The translations under genes were made by a program, and so were the position numbers. Positions 12,274-23,795 of a DNA stretch of 64,000 nucleotides are shown piece after piece; positions within the stretch are counted from its first letter, which is position 1, and each line of letters begins with the position of its first letter. Below the pieces are notes generated by a model that did no database searches, was not told the DNA's origin, and saw only the letters and a list, made by a program, of their open reading frames with translations. Source of the DNA: Calliopum simillimum (lineage: Eukaryota > Arthropoda > Insecta > Diptera > Lauxaniidae); assembly GCA_951812925.1 (NCBI GenBank), contig OX638369.1:47797061-47861060 (forward strand), in the 5' to 3' direction.

Positions 12274-12313
12274 CAGCTGATCAAAGTTCATTTAAGACGG
12301 CAAGTTATCGATA
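12274..12313 (-). promoter_or_regulatory. E-box plus DRE upstream of Pex12
   Basis: CAGCTG at 12274-12279 and the palindromic DRE TATCGATA at 12306-12313 lie 150-190 bp before the Pex12 start. The DRE is the binding site of the factor DREF, found in many fly housekeeping promoters. Both motifs are seen directly; function is inferred. Confidence 0.55.
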
Positions 12314-12732
12314 TATTATTGACAGCAATTTTATCAAAGTGCCATGACACTTATATCGTTTTCTTTACTCAAAAAAATTTTTGTCTGCCCTCTATCTGAA
12401 TGTTGCATTTTTTCCGTTCGTTTCTAAAAAAATGCTGCATTCATAAAGCAAAAAAATTAGAATTTTTTTACCCGTAAAGTTCGAACGTGTAAAAAATTCT
12501 GCATCATACTGTTGCCAACTGTAGGAAAAAAAAATAGTGAATTTGTTGTTTCCCATAAAAAATTAAAAAAAAAGGTTTTGAGCGAGAGAGAATGAATATA
12601 TGTACATCGGGCAGAATAGTTCATTTTTTTAAATGCGTCACAGTCAGACTTCATAGTGCATAAGTGTTGCCATGAAACAAATTAAAAACGTGCTTTAAGC
12701 AGCAAAAATAATATTTTATGAATAGGAAAAAT

Positions 12733-13090
12733 ACAGGGTCCGCCATCTAACGTTTTTTTTTTTTTCAACTAGTGCTTATTTCGTGAATGGTAACACTTAT
12801 CTCATGTCTGATTTGACAGATAATTAGTTTTATCCTTTCGCTGAACGAATATGGTTGTGTATACGCTTGAACAACGCTTCGCTAAGTGGGCCTGCGATCG
12901 ACTTGCAGAAGATACCGATTTTGCCAAAAAAAAATCTTTTCAGATGAAGCTCATTTTGATCTTGGCGGGTATGTAAACAAGCAAAATTGTCGCATTTGGG
13001 GCACAGAAAACCCGCACGCATACATTGAAAAGCCGCTGCATCCAAAATGAGTCACTGTTTGGTGCGGATTTTGGTCCACAGGCACCATTT
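12733..13090 (+). pseudogene. Internally deleted Tc1/mariner transposase fossil
   Basis: A reading frame starting MVVYTLEQRF at 12851, like the N-termini of mariner-type transposases, runs directly into a middle region (ACDRLAEDTDF), so the helix-turn-helix part is missing. After a frameshift it continues as the catalytic-core stretch DEAHFDLGGYVNKQNCRIWG and then TVWCGFW after an in-frame stop. The DEAHF aspartate is the second catalytic acid of this family. The 5' end near 12733 (CAGGGTCCGCCATCTAACG) may be the remains of the TIR. The 3' part of the gene is absent: similarity stops at about 13090, where an unrelated p32-like fragment begins. Inactive. Confidence 0.75.
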
Positions 13091-13339
13091 AACAGTGAAT
13101 CCATCCAAAGAAGTTGGCACAGCTTTGGCTTTTTGTGCCTTACTCTCTGCGACAATTTCTTCAGTTAAAAACTCAACCAATTCGCGTGCACCCTTGGTGT
13201 GAATGTGATGTTTAAAACCACAACCGCAGCTGCACCCTAAGCTTGGATTTTGAACATTTAAAACCGTAGCATGTGTATTATCCTAATATTCTTGGATTTT
13301 TCGACATGTGCCAAATGCTGTAAGGTTTACCGAAAACAT
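13088..13339 (-). pseudogene. p32/C1QBP (MAM33 family) gene fragment
   Basis: Read on the minus strand from an ATG at 13339, the frame gives a short leader, MFSVNLTAFGTC, then an in-frame TAG, then a segment containing GARELVEFLTEEI and KAVPTSLDGFTVK. This resembles the start of the mature region of p32, an acidic mitochondrial-matrix protein. Only about 80 codons remain and the stop makes it non-functional as written. It ends exactly where the mariner fossil begins (13088-13090). The host p32 gene is presumably elsewhere. Whether this is a retrocopy or a duplicated first exon cannot be decided here. Moderate confidence in the family. Confidence 0.55.
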
Positions 13340-13387
13340 TTTTCAGCGAATTTTCCTAGGCACTGGCGGCGATATTGAAAAAACGTA

Positions 13388-15281
13388 ATGTGGCTTTGAT
13401 AATTTTATATTGAACTAATTAAACAGTCATTTTTGCAATTTTTCAACAACAGACGAATGCAAGTGTTAACATGGAAATTGATTACATATGTTTCGGCTAC
13501 TTCCACATACATATTTATATATTTTCATATATAAACATGTATATAGCCTCATCAGATCAGTTTTAGTTAAATCTTGCCAGAAACCGTACTCGAACCCGTG
13601 ACTCCGGTTTTCTAATGAAAGAGAACGCGGTGCTTAAGCGATTGTGCTATAGGCCACGAGTAAACTCTCTGAGCAGGATCGCCATTATGCATAACTCATA
13701 AGGCTCACTAGCGCCGTCTGTTGTGAAAAATTGCCAAATTGTTAGTTGGTAACACACTCTGGTTTTGAGACATGCTACGCTAGCTACAATTAAAACCTAC
13801 AAGGGCGGATTTGTTTTCCACATACAATGCAGGCTCTCGAAATTACGAGAATTTTAATGATAGATAGGCAGGTTCCCCTAGATAAATTATGAAGTTAGTT
13901 TATTGACTGTTTTTTTTATTGCTTGTATAGTACTAATGAAAGTACCAACGCGCTTTTTCTAAATTGAAGTATGATAATTTTATATTGAACTAATTAAACA
14001 GTCATTTTTGCAATTTTTCAACAACAGACGAATGCAAGTGTTAACATGGAAATTGATTACATATGTTTCGGCTACTTCCACATACATATTTATATATTTT
14101 CATATATAAACATGTATATAGCCTCATCAGATCAGTTTTAGTTAAATCTTGCCAGAAACCGTACTCGAACCCGTGACTCCGGTTTTCTAATGAAAGAGAA
14201 CGCGGTGCTTAAGCGATTGTGCTATAGGCCACGAGTAAACTCTCTGAGCAGGATCGCCATTATGCATAACTCATAAGGCTCACTAGCGCCGTCTGTTGTG
14301 AAAAATTGCCAAATTGTTAGTTGGTAACACACTCTGGTTTTGAGACATGCTACGCTAGCTACAATTAAAACCTACAAGGGCGGATTTGTTTTCCACATAC
14401 AATGCAGGCTCTCGAAATTACGAGAATTTTAATGATAGATAGGCAGGTTCCCCTAGATAAATTATGAAGTTAGTTTATTGACTGTTTTTTTTATTGCTTG
14501 TATAGTACTAATGAAAGTACCAACGCGCTTTTTCTAAATTGAAGTATGATAATTTTATATTGAACTAATTAAACAGTCATTTTTGCAATTTTTCAACAAC
14601 AGACGAATGCAAGTGTTAACATGGAAATTGATTACATATGTTTCGGCTACTTCCACATACATATTTATATATTTTCATATATAAACATGTATATAGCCTC
14701 ATCAGATCAGTTTTAGTTAAATCTTGCCAGAAACCGTACTCGAACCCGTGACTCCGGTTTTCTAATGAAAGAGAACGCGGTGCTTAAGCGATTGTGCTAT
14801 AGGCCACGAGTAAACTCTCTGAGCAGGATCGCCATTATGCATAACTCATAAGGCTCACTAGCGCCGTCTGTTGTGAAAAATTGCCAAATTGTTAGTTGGT
14901 AACACACTCTGGTTTTGAGACATGCTACGCTAGCTACAATTAAAACCTACAAGGGCGGATTTGTTTTCCACATACAATGCAGGCTCTCGAAATTACGAGA
15001 ATTTTAATGATAGATAGGCAGGTTCCCCTAGATAAATTATGAAGTTAGTTTATTGACTGTTTTTTTTATTGCTTGTATAGTACTAATGAAAGTACCAACG
15101 CGCTTTTTCTAAATTGAAGTATGATAATTTTATATTGAACTAATTAAACAGTCATTTTTGCAATTTTTCAACAACAGACGAATGCAAGTGTTAACATGGA
15201 AATTGATTACATATGTTTCGGCTACTTCCACATACATATTTATATATTTTCATATATAAACATGTATATTATGTGGCTTTG
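13388..15281. repeat. Tandem array of 575-bp units (3.25 copies) with 11-bp flanking direct repeat
   Basis: The array proper is 13399-15270. Units start at 13398, 13973, 14548 and 15123 (constant period 575 bp) and look identical by eye; the fourth is cut after about 147 bp. ATGTGGCTTTG occurs once at each edge (13388-13398 and 15271-15281), as for a target-site duplication. On the minus strand each full unit has a tRNA-like pol III promoter: an A-box-like TAGCACAATCG (13639-13649 in unit 1) and a B-box-like GGTTCGAGTAC (13586-13596). The T-stem pairing is degenerate, so this is tRNA-derived rather than a working tRNA. The array sits in the DNA upstream of the p32-like fragment. Confidence 0.9.
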
Positions 15282-16453
15282 TTTAAATTATTAATTTTTC
15301 TGTATTTTTAGAAAACTATTTAATTTCTTTCAAAGTTAACCAAAAAAAAAAAAAAAACCAAAACATAAACAATTGTCAGCTGTTAATAAAGAAGAAGATA
15401 ATTGTGCTTTTCACAACGCAGCGTTTTGTTCGACCACAGTTAGCACATTTAAGCCCACTTGCCACGAAAACGCAACTACTATTTATTTAAATACTTTTTT
15501 GTATTATTTGTTCATTAAGGTGCAGCAAAATTCAAAAAAAATAAGTGCATCAAAAATTATCATAGATTAAGATCTTAAAACAAAAACTGCATACTAAGTT
15601 TTGGTCAAAACCTCCGAAAAGATAGCCCGCCCGGGGCTTGAATGAAGGTCTAAACGACAAAAATCATTGTTTTTTCGCAGTTTTTTTATTTTATCTCAAA
15701 AACCACGTAACTATTGGTAGTAACTCTTCCTAAATCTTTGAAAGGGATTAATTTTCTACATTTTTTGTTTCTTTCTCATTGCTCTACAGTGAAGTTTGCC
15801 CTATAGAAGTCCCGGAAGATGTTAAAATTTTTTGATTCAAAAAACGGTTTTTTTCCTATAACTGAAGATACAAGAGACGCACAAAAACTTTAGACCTCAT
15901 TAAATGTAGGAAATCTGCTTTCCTATAGTTTTGCTTTGAAATCTTGATTCCAAAAGTAAACGGTTTTCCGCTAGAGGCCGAAATTTGTTAAAAATAATTG
16001 TGTATCATGAAAAAGCGACCTTTTATTGTTTGGTTTTAAAATATTCCCAAAAATTTGATTAGAAACTAATGAAAAAACTAAAAGCTTCTAAACATGGTCT
16101 TTAGAATGGAAATCGGATTGAAATTGCGCGAGATATGATAATTCTTACATACTTGGTATTTTTTGTAAAGTTCTAATTTTGGGAATTTTTGTTTCACAGT
16201 GTGTTTTGCATCCACAACTTAAGATTTTTTTATGATTATTACTTTACGTTAAAGGACGATAAACAGCGCAACTTTTAGGACCAACTTTTAGGTCAGTGCC
16301 CTACGTATGACCGTGCAACACTCTAAACCTGAAAGAGTGTAAAAAACCGCTTTGCGCTACGAGCGCATGCCCCTCGTGTGACATGGCCAGCACACAGTTT
16401 CACTTTATAATCGATAAATATATTTTCCACTGCACAGCTCGAAGTTTGACTAA
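15282..16453. other. Intergenic DNA upstream of Saf6
   Basis: The segment starts with AT-rich sequence and a CAGCTG at about 15377, then AT-rich sequence with no recognised gene. GC content rises at about 16330-16400. A TCGATA core (partial DRE) lies at about 16410. Frames such as 15373-15570 are short and featureless. Confidence 0.45.
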
Positions 16454-16459
16454 CAGCTG
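16454..16459 (+). promoter_or_regulatory. CAGCTG E-box upstream of Saf6
   Basis: AACAGCTGATT lies 58 bp before the Saf6 start codon. The same extended core (ACAGCTGAT) occurs just upstream of Pex12 and Dbp21E2. Motif is visible; regulatory role is inferred. Confidence 0.45.
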
Positions 16460-16516
16460 ATTATTGTTGCGGAAAGTGAAAAGCGTCTTTTGTAAAGTGA
16501 AAAATATGCAAAAAAT

Positions 16517-19221
16517 ATGAAGGCAAATTCAAATTCTAACTCCACCGAAGAGACTTCCAAGTCTGCACAAAGTAAACTTACAAAGAAATCTACAAAGTCA
16601 CGTTCTAAGTCGAAAACAACGGAAGCTAACAATAGAAATGTTGGTGCGAGTGCCAACTCAAACTCTACCGTTAGTAATACTAACACAATAATCAGTAATA
16701 GCAATTCCATAATAGCAACAGCCACCGTATACCCCAGCACGCCAAAAACAATAACCGTAGGCAATGCGTTTGATTCACCAACTACAAATTGTTCCAACAA
16801 TACAGAAAGTAGCAGCAACTCAAGAGTAAGATTTGCTTTTGTTGTCTCCCTCATAGAACCTAAATTTTTTATACTCCACAGAGTCATCATAAAAGTTATG
16901 CTGGTCTTGATCCTCGCAGTATTAAAATTATTTGGGAACAACACGACCAAAGCGATGTTGAGTTGTCATCGGAGGTTTGCGCTCGAGTTGCAGAAGATGC
17001 TTCATATAAGCTATGGGAACTAATAAATGTACGGTAACAGTTGTTATTTTGATTGGGTTTGAATTATGTATTTGTTACACAAAATACGTTTTTTTAGAAT
17101 GTCAAAACCTATTCTCGGCATTCAGGGGGTGTTGCGACCTATGACATTGTCAACGAAGTAATGCGCGATGCTGATGTACCACCCACATTAGGGGCAATGT
17201 ATACTGATTGGGATCGCATTGACTATGATGGCAGTTATTTCTTTTATTCAGTAGGCTACTACCAATTAATTATTTCGTAAAACAATGCATATAAAATATA
17301 TATTTTTTCAACAGGATAAAGTAATTGAGTTGCGAGATGAATATCAGAAAGATGTTACCATCAAAATGCCTGCAGGCCCAGATTTTTTATGTACTTGGCC
17401 GGTAGAAGAAGAAAATGTTGAATTGCTCAAGAAGTATATACCAAGCATTACATATGGTATGCAACTTAATAAGATTACAAGTATCTACGAAAAATCGTTT
17501 TATTTTACGTTTCAGTTTCACTTTACGGCGACAGCAAAGCGCTGGATGAAGCTCTTACGGAGGCAGCTTTTTCACCAATAATGGGTTCATGCCATCGCGT
17601 TTTCTTGGCAAAACTCATTCAAATATTGGCTTTTAAACAGAACGATCCGATAAGCGTACGCTGTTGGTCTTTATTACGAGCGCTTACATTTAATCCATAT
17701 ACACGTGATGTTGATTGCCGTGAAGAATATTTTCACCTGGCAGAAATACTAATTTGCCAATTGTTGGCACCATACGAGACGATCAAAGTTCATGGTACCA
17801 AAGTGGAATCTCAAATGCAAGACGCTACAATTAAAATGGAGATAGATGATATTAAACATGAAATAGAACATGAGGTAAAAAATGAATTCACAGAGGATGA
17901 AATGTTCCAAGCTGAAATTGATGATGAAATAAAGCCACACACTGAAATTAAAGATGAAGAAAAAATCTATAAGCTTCAACCTGACAATGACTGCGATGAT
18001 GAGAATGATACGAAAACAAATAAACTGCCGGTGACGTCACCATATTTTGCAAGTCCTGTTGACTGGCAACATGTAGATGATTTATGTCAAACAATTGGTC
18101 AGCTAGCAGCTTCCAATGGTTTCTTTCAAAATGAATGTTTGTTTCTTGTTTTGCGCAGACTAGAGCGATTCTTTGATGGCAGGCATATAAGCACTGAGCG
18201 AGGTATTAAGAAATTTTATTGAAATTGAATGTACCTAATATTAAGAAAATTTTTTGTGATTTCAGATTTTAACTATATTAGCCGCGTAGTACGTGGTCTT
18301 ATTTGCTTAGGGGAATACAGTTTTAGAGAAATTATACCTTTTTTGTATAAATTTAGTGCTGAAAAATTACTTCCTCATCTATGGAATGATTTTTCCGTAA
18401 GTATTTTTTGCTGTGATTAAAACTATTTTATTAAAACAATTTTTTTGAATTTTAACAAGTAGTAATACCATTCTTAATTTCAGACAGCTGCACTCTTTCT
18501 TAAAGGATCGGATGATATTTTTCTATATGAATGGTTAGAGAACCTTTGCGGTGCAGACAAATTACAACCATTTTTAGTTTATTATGCACGTGAGTTTTTG
18601 TTTTAAATTCGTTTGCTCTAAATTGTTGCTAGTTTTGTACGTTTTATCTTAGACTATCATGAAAAATTACTTACTTATCGCTTTATACATCGTAAACGGT
18701 CAACATACAAAATTTGCCCTAAAATTGGTGTTCGGCGTTTAGAATGGAGTACTTTGGCAGCTGCTATGTGCCATGGCGATGATCCGAACAAAGCTCTTAA
18801 GCCAAAACCTGCTATGAACGATTATTTTCCCGATATAATATCACCAAACTTAAAACTTAACCGTGCAGGTACAATACGATTTAAATTTGCCGGTTGTCGT
18901 CCAGTTATAATCAAACCAAAGGTAGGGCAAACAAAAGCAAAACAGGATCCCGGCATTAAGTTGGAAACTTTACCAACAACATCGAATGTGACACCACAAA
19001 AAGATATTTTAATAGCACGACGTAAATTGTATAAACCATTAACAAATGAGCGGCGTGTCGTGCCAGTGAGTAGCTATTACTTCCTTAGGATTTAAAAAGA
19101 AGAAACTCCAACGTTTCCGAGTAGTAAATAAAATAAGGTTAAGCACTCAGTCGTACATTTTTTCATTTAACCCTTTCAGGACCATAAGCTTGAATGGGAG
19201 CTTATGCAATCTAACTATTAG
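16517..19221 (+). CDS. Saf6: SAGA factor-like TAF6 (histone-fold and HEAT-repeat SAGA subunit)
   Basis: Nine exons join in frame to 709 residues: 16517-16825, 16882-17028, 17098-17250, 17315-17456, 17516-18202, 18266-18396, 18484-18589, 18653-19065 and 19180-19221. After a Ser/Asn/Lys-rich leader (about 1-103), exons 2-3 encode a TAF6-type histone fold with DPRSIKIIWEQHD, VCARVAEDASYKLWELINN and GVATYDIVNEVM. A linker with WPVEEENVELLKKYIP follows. Exon 5 begins the HEAT-repeat region, interrupted by an acidic lysine/glutamate-rich insert (about 17810-18000), and the region continues through LERFFDGRH and RGLICLGEYSF. The TAF6 paralogue replaces TAF6 in the SAGA histone acetyltransferase complex in Drosophila. 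The last exon is my choice: donor GTGAGT at 19066 to a strong CCCTTTCAG acceptor, coding DHKLEWELMQSNY; without it the frame stops at 19095. It converges on Dbp21E2. Confidence 0.87.
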
Positions 19222-19827
19222 GAATAGTCTATTGAACGTCCAAAAAAACATTTTGAAATCAAAATTAAAAAATTGAGTTACACCAACGCCTTCAACTGTA
19301 CTTTACGGTTTTACTTATGGTGTTAACAGAAAGAAATAAAAATTTGAGGTGCGTTTAGAAACTGATAAGTATCAAAATGACTTACATCGGTCCCTTTATT
19401 ATATAATTTTCTGAATTTTTAGCTTGAGATACATTATCCCTCCTGGTCTTCAAATGGTTGAAATGGAATTGATAATTTAATTACCTAAACCAAGGCTGCA
19501 TGGGTAGTGCGAAAATGCTCTAAGCGTGAAAAAGTACCTTGCTAAACGTCGAAAAAGTCGTGTTTTGTTCACATTACAAATTAATCTAGTTGAAAATTTG
19601 CATAACCCAAAAAGTAATAAAATCGAGCATATCGACTTTTGTGAAGCCTTACGTAGTCAAAAATCGTTGAATGAAATATTTTTAAAACAACCGTACACGG
19701 ATTTTAGCGTTTTGTTTTTCAATAGGGTTTACAATGCTTTTCGCTTTTTATAAAAAATAACGTAATCATAATGAAGTACAAATTAGAACTTTTACTTTTA
19801 TTTACAACATAAATAACTTTACTTAAA
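19222..19827. other. Convergent intergenic gap with an unexplained 81-codon frame
   Basis: Between the ends of Saf6 and Dbp21E2. A plus-strand frame is open from 19508 to 19753 (CENALSVKKYLAK... to NAFRFL) with non-repetitive composition. It could be joined in phase 0 to Saf6 exon 8 through a weak acceptor at 19506-19507, but the acceptor at 19179 is much better. It may be a remnant or chance frame. Confidence 0.4.
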
Positions 19828-21652
19828 CTAAAACTCTTCTTCAGCAACTGGAATTCCAGCTGCTTTCATATCCTTCATGATACGCTGGTTAATTATGTTT
19901 CTTATGTTCGCATTTACATTTGGCAACAATCCACCAGTTCGCGCAGCATGTTCTATGCGTTGTACAACTTCCACTTCTCTGCGTGATGATATAAGATTTG
20001 TTACAAAACATTTTTGTCGATTACCAACACGACCAATACGTCCACACCGGTGAATATAATCGGAAATGTGTAGTGGAAAATCAAAATTAATAACATGTCT
20101 AGCACGAGATGTATCCAATCCTCGACTGCCGATATCGGTGGTGGACAATACGTGGCATTGAGCATTTTGAAATTGTTCAAAACGACCTACACGTATTTTC
20201 ATTAGCATGTCACCATTGAGATTAATACAATTAACTCCACTGTCATTAAGAAAAATGGACACATAATCGCTTGCGACAGATTTGTTGCTAAATACAATAA
20301 GTGGACGTTTTTTCGCCAACTCTTGCTTGACGATTGTCAACAAATTTAATGGACGATCTGCTTTCGTAATGCGTAGAAATTTCTGTTTCACATGTGGCAT
20401 CAACTTGTGCAAATTGGGACTAACCACTTGGTGTAATGTGCTTACATCAATGACGCGTTGTAAAAGTTCCTCAATATTTGTTGGCATTGTAGCTGATGCA
20501 AGCACCATTTGGGTGCCAACATTGTGTTCATCTTGCATCTGATTTTTATGAAACTTGAGAAAAGAGAGGAAAAAATAATATAATATCAATTCGACTGGTG
20601 CATAGGAGCTTCGGTAGTAAATAAATAAAAATTAACTAGAATTTAGAAACATTTTAAAGCTTGAGGTTATCTTGATATTTAAATCAAACGCAACAAACTT
20701 GGAATACTTTATGTGCGACAAAAAATTATTATTTATATTTTTTTCTTATGTAAAATAAAGCAAACAATTTATATTTTCTTACCGGAAATCTACGCAAGAA
20801 ATGGCATAATTTGTCTGAAAAGCTATCATCTAGCAACGTGTCTGCCTCGTCCAGAACAACATGGCGCACTTGTTCCATGCGAAAAATACCAGTTGTAACC
20901 AATTTGCTAATCGCACCCATAGATGCCACTAAAATGTCGATATCATCGAATTCAGGATTAACCATAAGCTGTTTGGTGTTGCCGCCTAATATGGTTTTTA
21001 TCCTTATATCAGTGTTTTTGCACAGCAGTGTTGCAACTTCGCCTATTTGAGATGCAAGCTCACGGCCTGGTGTCAAAATAAGCGCTAACGGTGTGTTCAA
21101 TCTACGTTCGCCATCAGGAGTTCCAGCAAAGTTCCCTTTTTGCTTACGCTCTAACAACTGTTGCACAATAGGTAGCAAATAAGCGATTGTTTTCCCGCAG
21201 CCCGTTTCGGCAGCGATAAGAGCGTGGTGACTTTTATAAATTACATCTAGAGCATCAGCTTGTATTTGTGTTAATTGCGTAATGTCTAGTTCATTTTCTA
21301 AATTTTCTTTGAGGCTTGGGAATAGTTGAACATTAGCAGCTTGAAAGATATCCATTAACTCCAACATCTGCGTCTGTTGCTCGTGTTCGTCCAATGTGGG
21401 ATTTATTGTAAAGTAGTCATTTTTGGATTTATGATGTAACCAGCCATTGGACGCTAATGGAATGCTACCGAATTTGCTGGCGGATTTTTCCGCTACAAGT
21501 AAATCAAATTCCTTTCGTTTGCAGGAGATAAGTGGTAACTTTTTTTCTTGAGCGCGCAACTTTTGTGTCAGTTTCGGCTTGGCAGCTGTCGAAATTGTTG
21601 CATAGGTACGTAAATTACTGTTTTGCACAAATTTTGTTAGTTTTTGCAACAT
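19828..21652 (-). CDS. Dbp21E2: DEAD-box RNA helicase, DDX28-like
   Basis: Two exons, 21652-20783 and 20538-19828, join in phase 0 (donor GTAAGA, acceptor AAAAATCAG) into 526 residues, close to human DDX28 (540). The N-terminus (MLQKLTKFVQNSNLRTYAT) is basic and hydroxylated, as for a mitochondrial targeting sequence. Helicase motifs appear in order: Q-motif region TQIQADAL at 128-135, motif I AETGCGKT at 148-155, motif Ia TPGREL at 194-199, motif II DEAD at 268-271, motif III SAT at 305-307, and motif VI HRCGRIGR at 453-460. All catalytic residues are present. DDX28 acts in mitochondrial RNA granules in assembly of the large mitoribosomal subunit; the same role here is inferred. The symbol follows my recollection that Dbp21E2 is the Drosophila DDX28 counterpart. 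Frames opening into the intron are read-through artefacts. Confidence 0.92.
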
Positions 21653-21722
21653 TTTTATGTTATGTTTAACTATTTTAGTTGTACTTATTTAAATTTCCAT
21701 GTCCAAACGTGCGAATGACAAT

Positions 21723-21728
21723 CAGCTG
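21723..21728 (-). promoter_or_regulatory. CAGCTG E-box upstream of Dbp21E2
   Basis: On the gene strand this reads CACAGCTGATTG, about 70 bp before the start codon, at nearly the same distance as the Saf6 box. Function is inferred from recurrence. Confidence 0.45.
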
Positions 21729-21846
21729 TGAGCAATGAGCATAGTTGCCAGATTTGTACTGTCAATTGAAGTAGAAGAAGCTGCCAGACTTGTTTCCACC
21801 GGAGATTTATGACGTGATATAGGGCTGTTTCAATAAATAGCACTAA

Positions 21847-23752
21847 TAGGGCTATTCTGGCGACAGTATTAGAGCTGTCAAACAGCTCACCACAGTATTC
21901 ACTGCTACGAAAGTAGCAACGAAGATGTTTTGGTATTCTGGCAGCATTTCGAAAGCTCTTTTCCGTCTTTATGAATACGACTTTTAATACCTGCTACGTA
22001 GGAGATCTTAGAGCGATCTTAAAACTATAAGTTGCTTGCTGTCAGGTTTTTATTATGTGAAAAGTGCAGAATTATGAAAAATTTTATTTTATTGCTTGTT
22101 TATAATTTTTTATCATAAAACAGCTGGGCTTAATGTTAGATTATCGACTGTTAATATTTTCTTTTTAAACCTAATTTGGCTTATTAAACTTTTAATTTTA
22201 AGAAAGAAAATATAATCAAAAATGTCTGGTCGGATCTACTTTCGGAGATATAGCCATCGAAATATCGGGATATAGCTTTAATAAAAACCGATATAAGTTC
22301 GGAACCTCTGGCTGGATTTTGATAATATTGGTGGCATATGAAAGGTATTTTAACACACTACAAAACTGTTTTACAAAAATTTTAAATCCGAGTCAACATT
22401 TTCGAGATATGGCGTATTTTCAAAAATTTTGACCAGTTTTTTATTTTTAAAGCACTATTTTTCCAAAAAATGTCTTATTAACTTATAGTTTTTGTAACAA
22501 ATTATGAAATCCTAATCAATTTCATTCGATTTGATTTGCAATTTATACCTCATTTCCTTCATTAGCACATTTTTTTATAGGAAAACAAAAAAGTAAGCCA
22601 AAGAAATTTTCATGAACAACAACAACGGAAATTTGGAATTTTGCTAGCAAACTATTTGATGGATATATTATAGACTGATTCGCGGCCGAAGACCGCCGTG
22701 AAGCCGGTATTGGATTTTTGGGAGTTTTAAATCCGGAGCTGCGGCCGAAGCCGCCCACTTACTCCTACTCTTATGCCAAATTACTGTGGGAAAAAAAATC
22801 GGCCCAAATTTCAGAAAAATCGTAATATCTCGAAAACTACGAGCAAGATTTAGAAAATTTTTTGTTCAGTATTGTAGCTTATTAAATTACCTTTCATATG
22901 CAGCTTTTGTTAATAAGACATTTTTGAAAAAATAGTTCATTAAAAACAAAAAACTGGTAAAAATTTTCGAAAATTCGCCATATCTCCAAAACCATGACTC
23001 GCATTTAAATTTTTGCATATCGTTTTTATAGCCAGTTAAAATACCTTTCATATGACACCAATATTATTAAAATCCATTAAGGGATTCTGAACTTTTACTG
23101 GTTTTCATAAAAGCTATATCCCGATCTTCCGATGGCTATATCTCCGAAAGTAGATTTGACCAGAACTTTCTGTTGCTGTTGTTGTAATTAATTTTGAGAG
23201 CCCTATTTGGGCAAAAAAAAACAAGAACAGTTTTTAAAGTAAAATTGTTGCCTAAGGTTTGGCAATTATTAAATTTTTGTTTGTATGAGTGATAATGACA
23301 AAGGGATAAACAAAATTATAACTATTTTGGTTTAATATTTGTTCTAATAGTTACAAAAGAAAAGAAAAGTTTGTGTAAAAACATATAGCAACAATTTCTG
23401 CACAATATTATATGGCGGCGCGCAGGAACAACTTATTTTGCATGTCAAAGTAAAAAATGTAACCTGGCATCTTGCCTTGCTATCTGTCAAAAGTCTATAA
23501 TCAAAACAAAGAATTTTGACATTTTCGTAGTTTAAGAAGAAGCAGCATTTGTTATCGCTGCAACCAGAGCAATTCAACCATGTTAGTTTGCTCAATTTGA
23601 CAAGTTCACCTCGAAAGCTTTTATGTGGTGAATTTATGAGCTTTTTCTAAAAGATTTCTGCGCCAGAATACCGAATGTCTTCGGGAATCTTAGAAAGTAA
23701 TTCTGACATGTATTCAGAAAGACTTTCTGCTGTCTTAGCCAGAATAGCCCTA
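21847..23752. mobile_element. TIR element (TAGGGCTATTCTGGC ends) containing a foldback core
   Basis: TAGGGCTATTCTGGC at 21847 is matched by its exact complement ending at 23752. TAA occurs immediately outside each end, suggesting a 3-bp target duplication, so PIF/Harbinger-like is possible. The subterminal GACAG / CTGTC pair is also inverted. The middle is filled by the palindrome at 22224-23166. No transposase frame; the short frames inside are repeat-derived. Confidence 0.7.
22224..23166. repeat. Inner palindrome, foldback family P
   Basis: Left arm with TACTTTCGGAGATATAGCCA is answered on the right by TGGCTATATCTCCGAAAGTA; pairing extends with mismatches over most of the arms (about 350-400 bp), leaving an asymmetric centre near 22540-22780. 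The same arms appear in the palindrome at 58136-59040 in Megf8 intron 7. Confidence 0.75.
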
Positions 23753-23795
23753 TAAATCTCGTTATAAATCATTTATTTATTTTAAAACTCTTATA

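Noticed and set aside
13586..13649. Functional tRNA gene in the 575-bp unit
   Set aside because: A and B boxes are recognisable, but the T-stem and acceptor pairing are broken, so it is tRNA-derived only.
13398..15270. CRISPR-like array
   Set aside because: The 575-bp units are contiguous and identical with no short-repeat/unique-spacer pattern, and the DNA is from a fly.
16450..16950. 166-residue minus-strand open frame
   Set aside because: Antisense of the Ser/Asn-rich first exon of Saf6; composition mirrors that low-complexity stretch.
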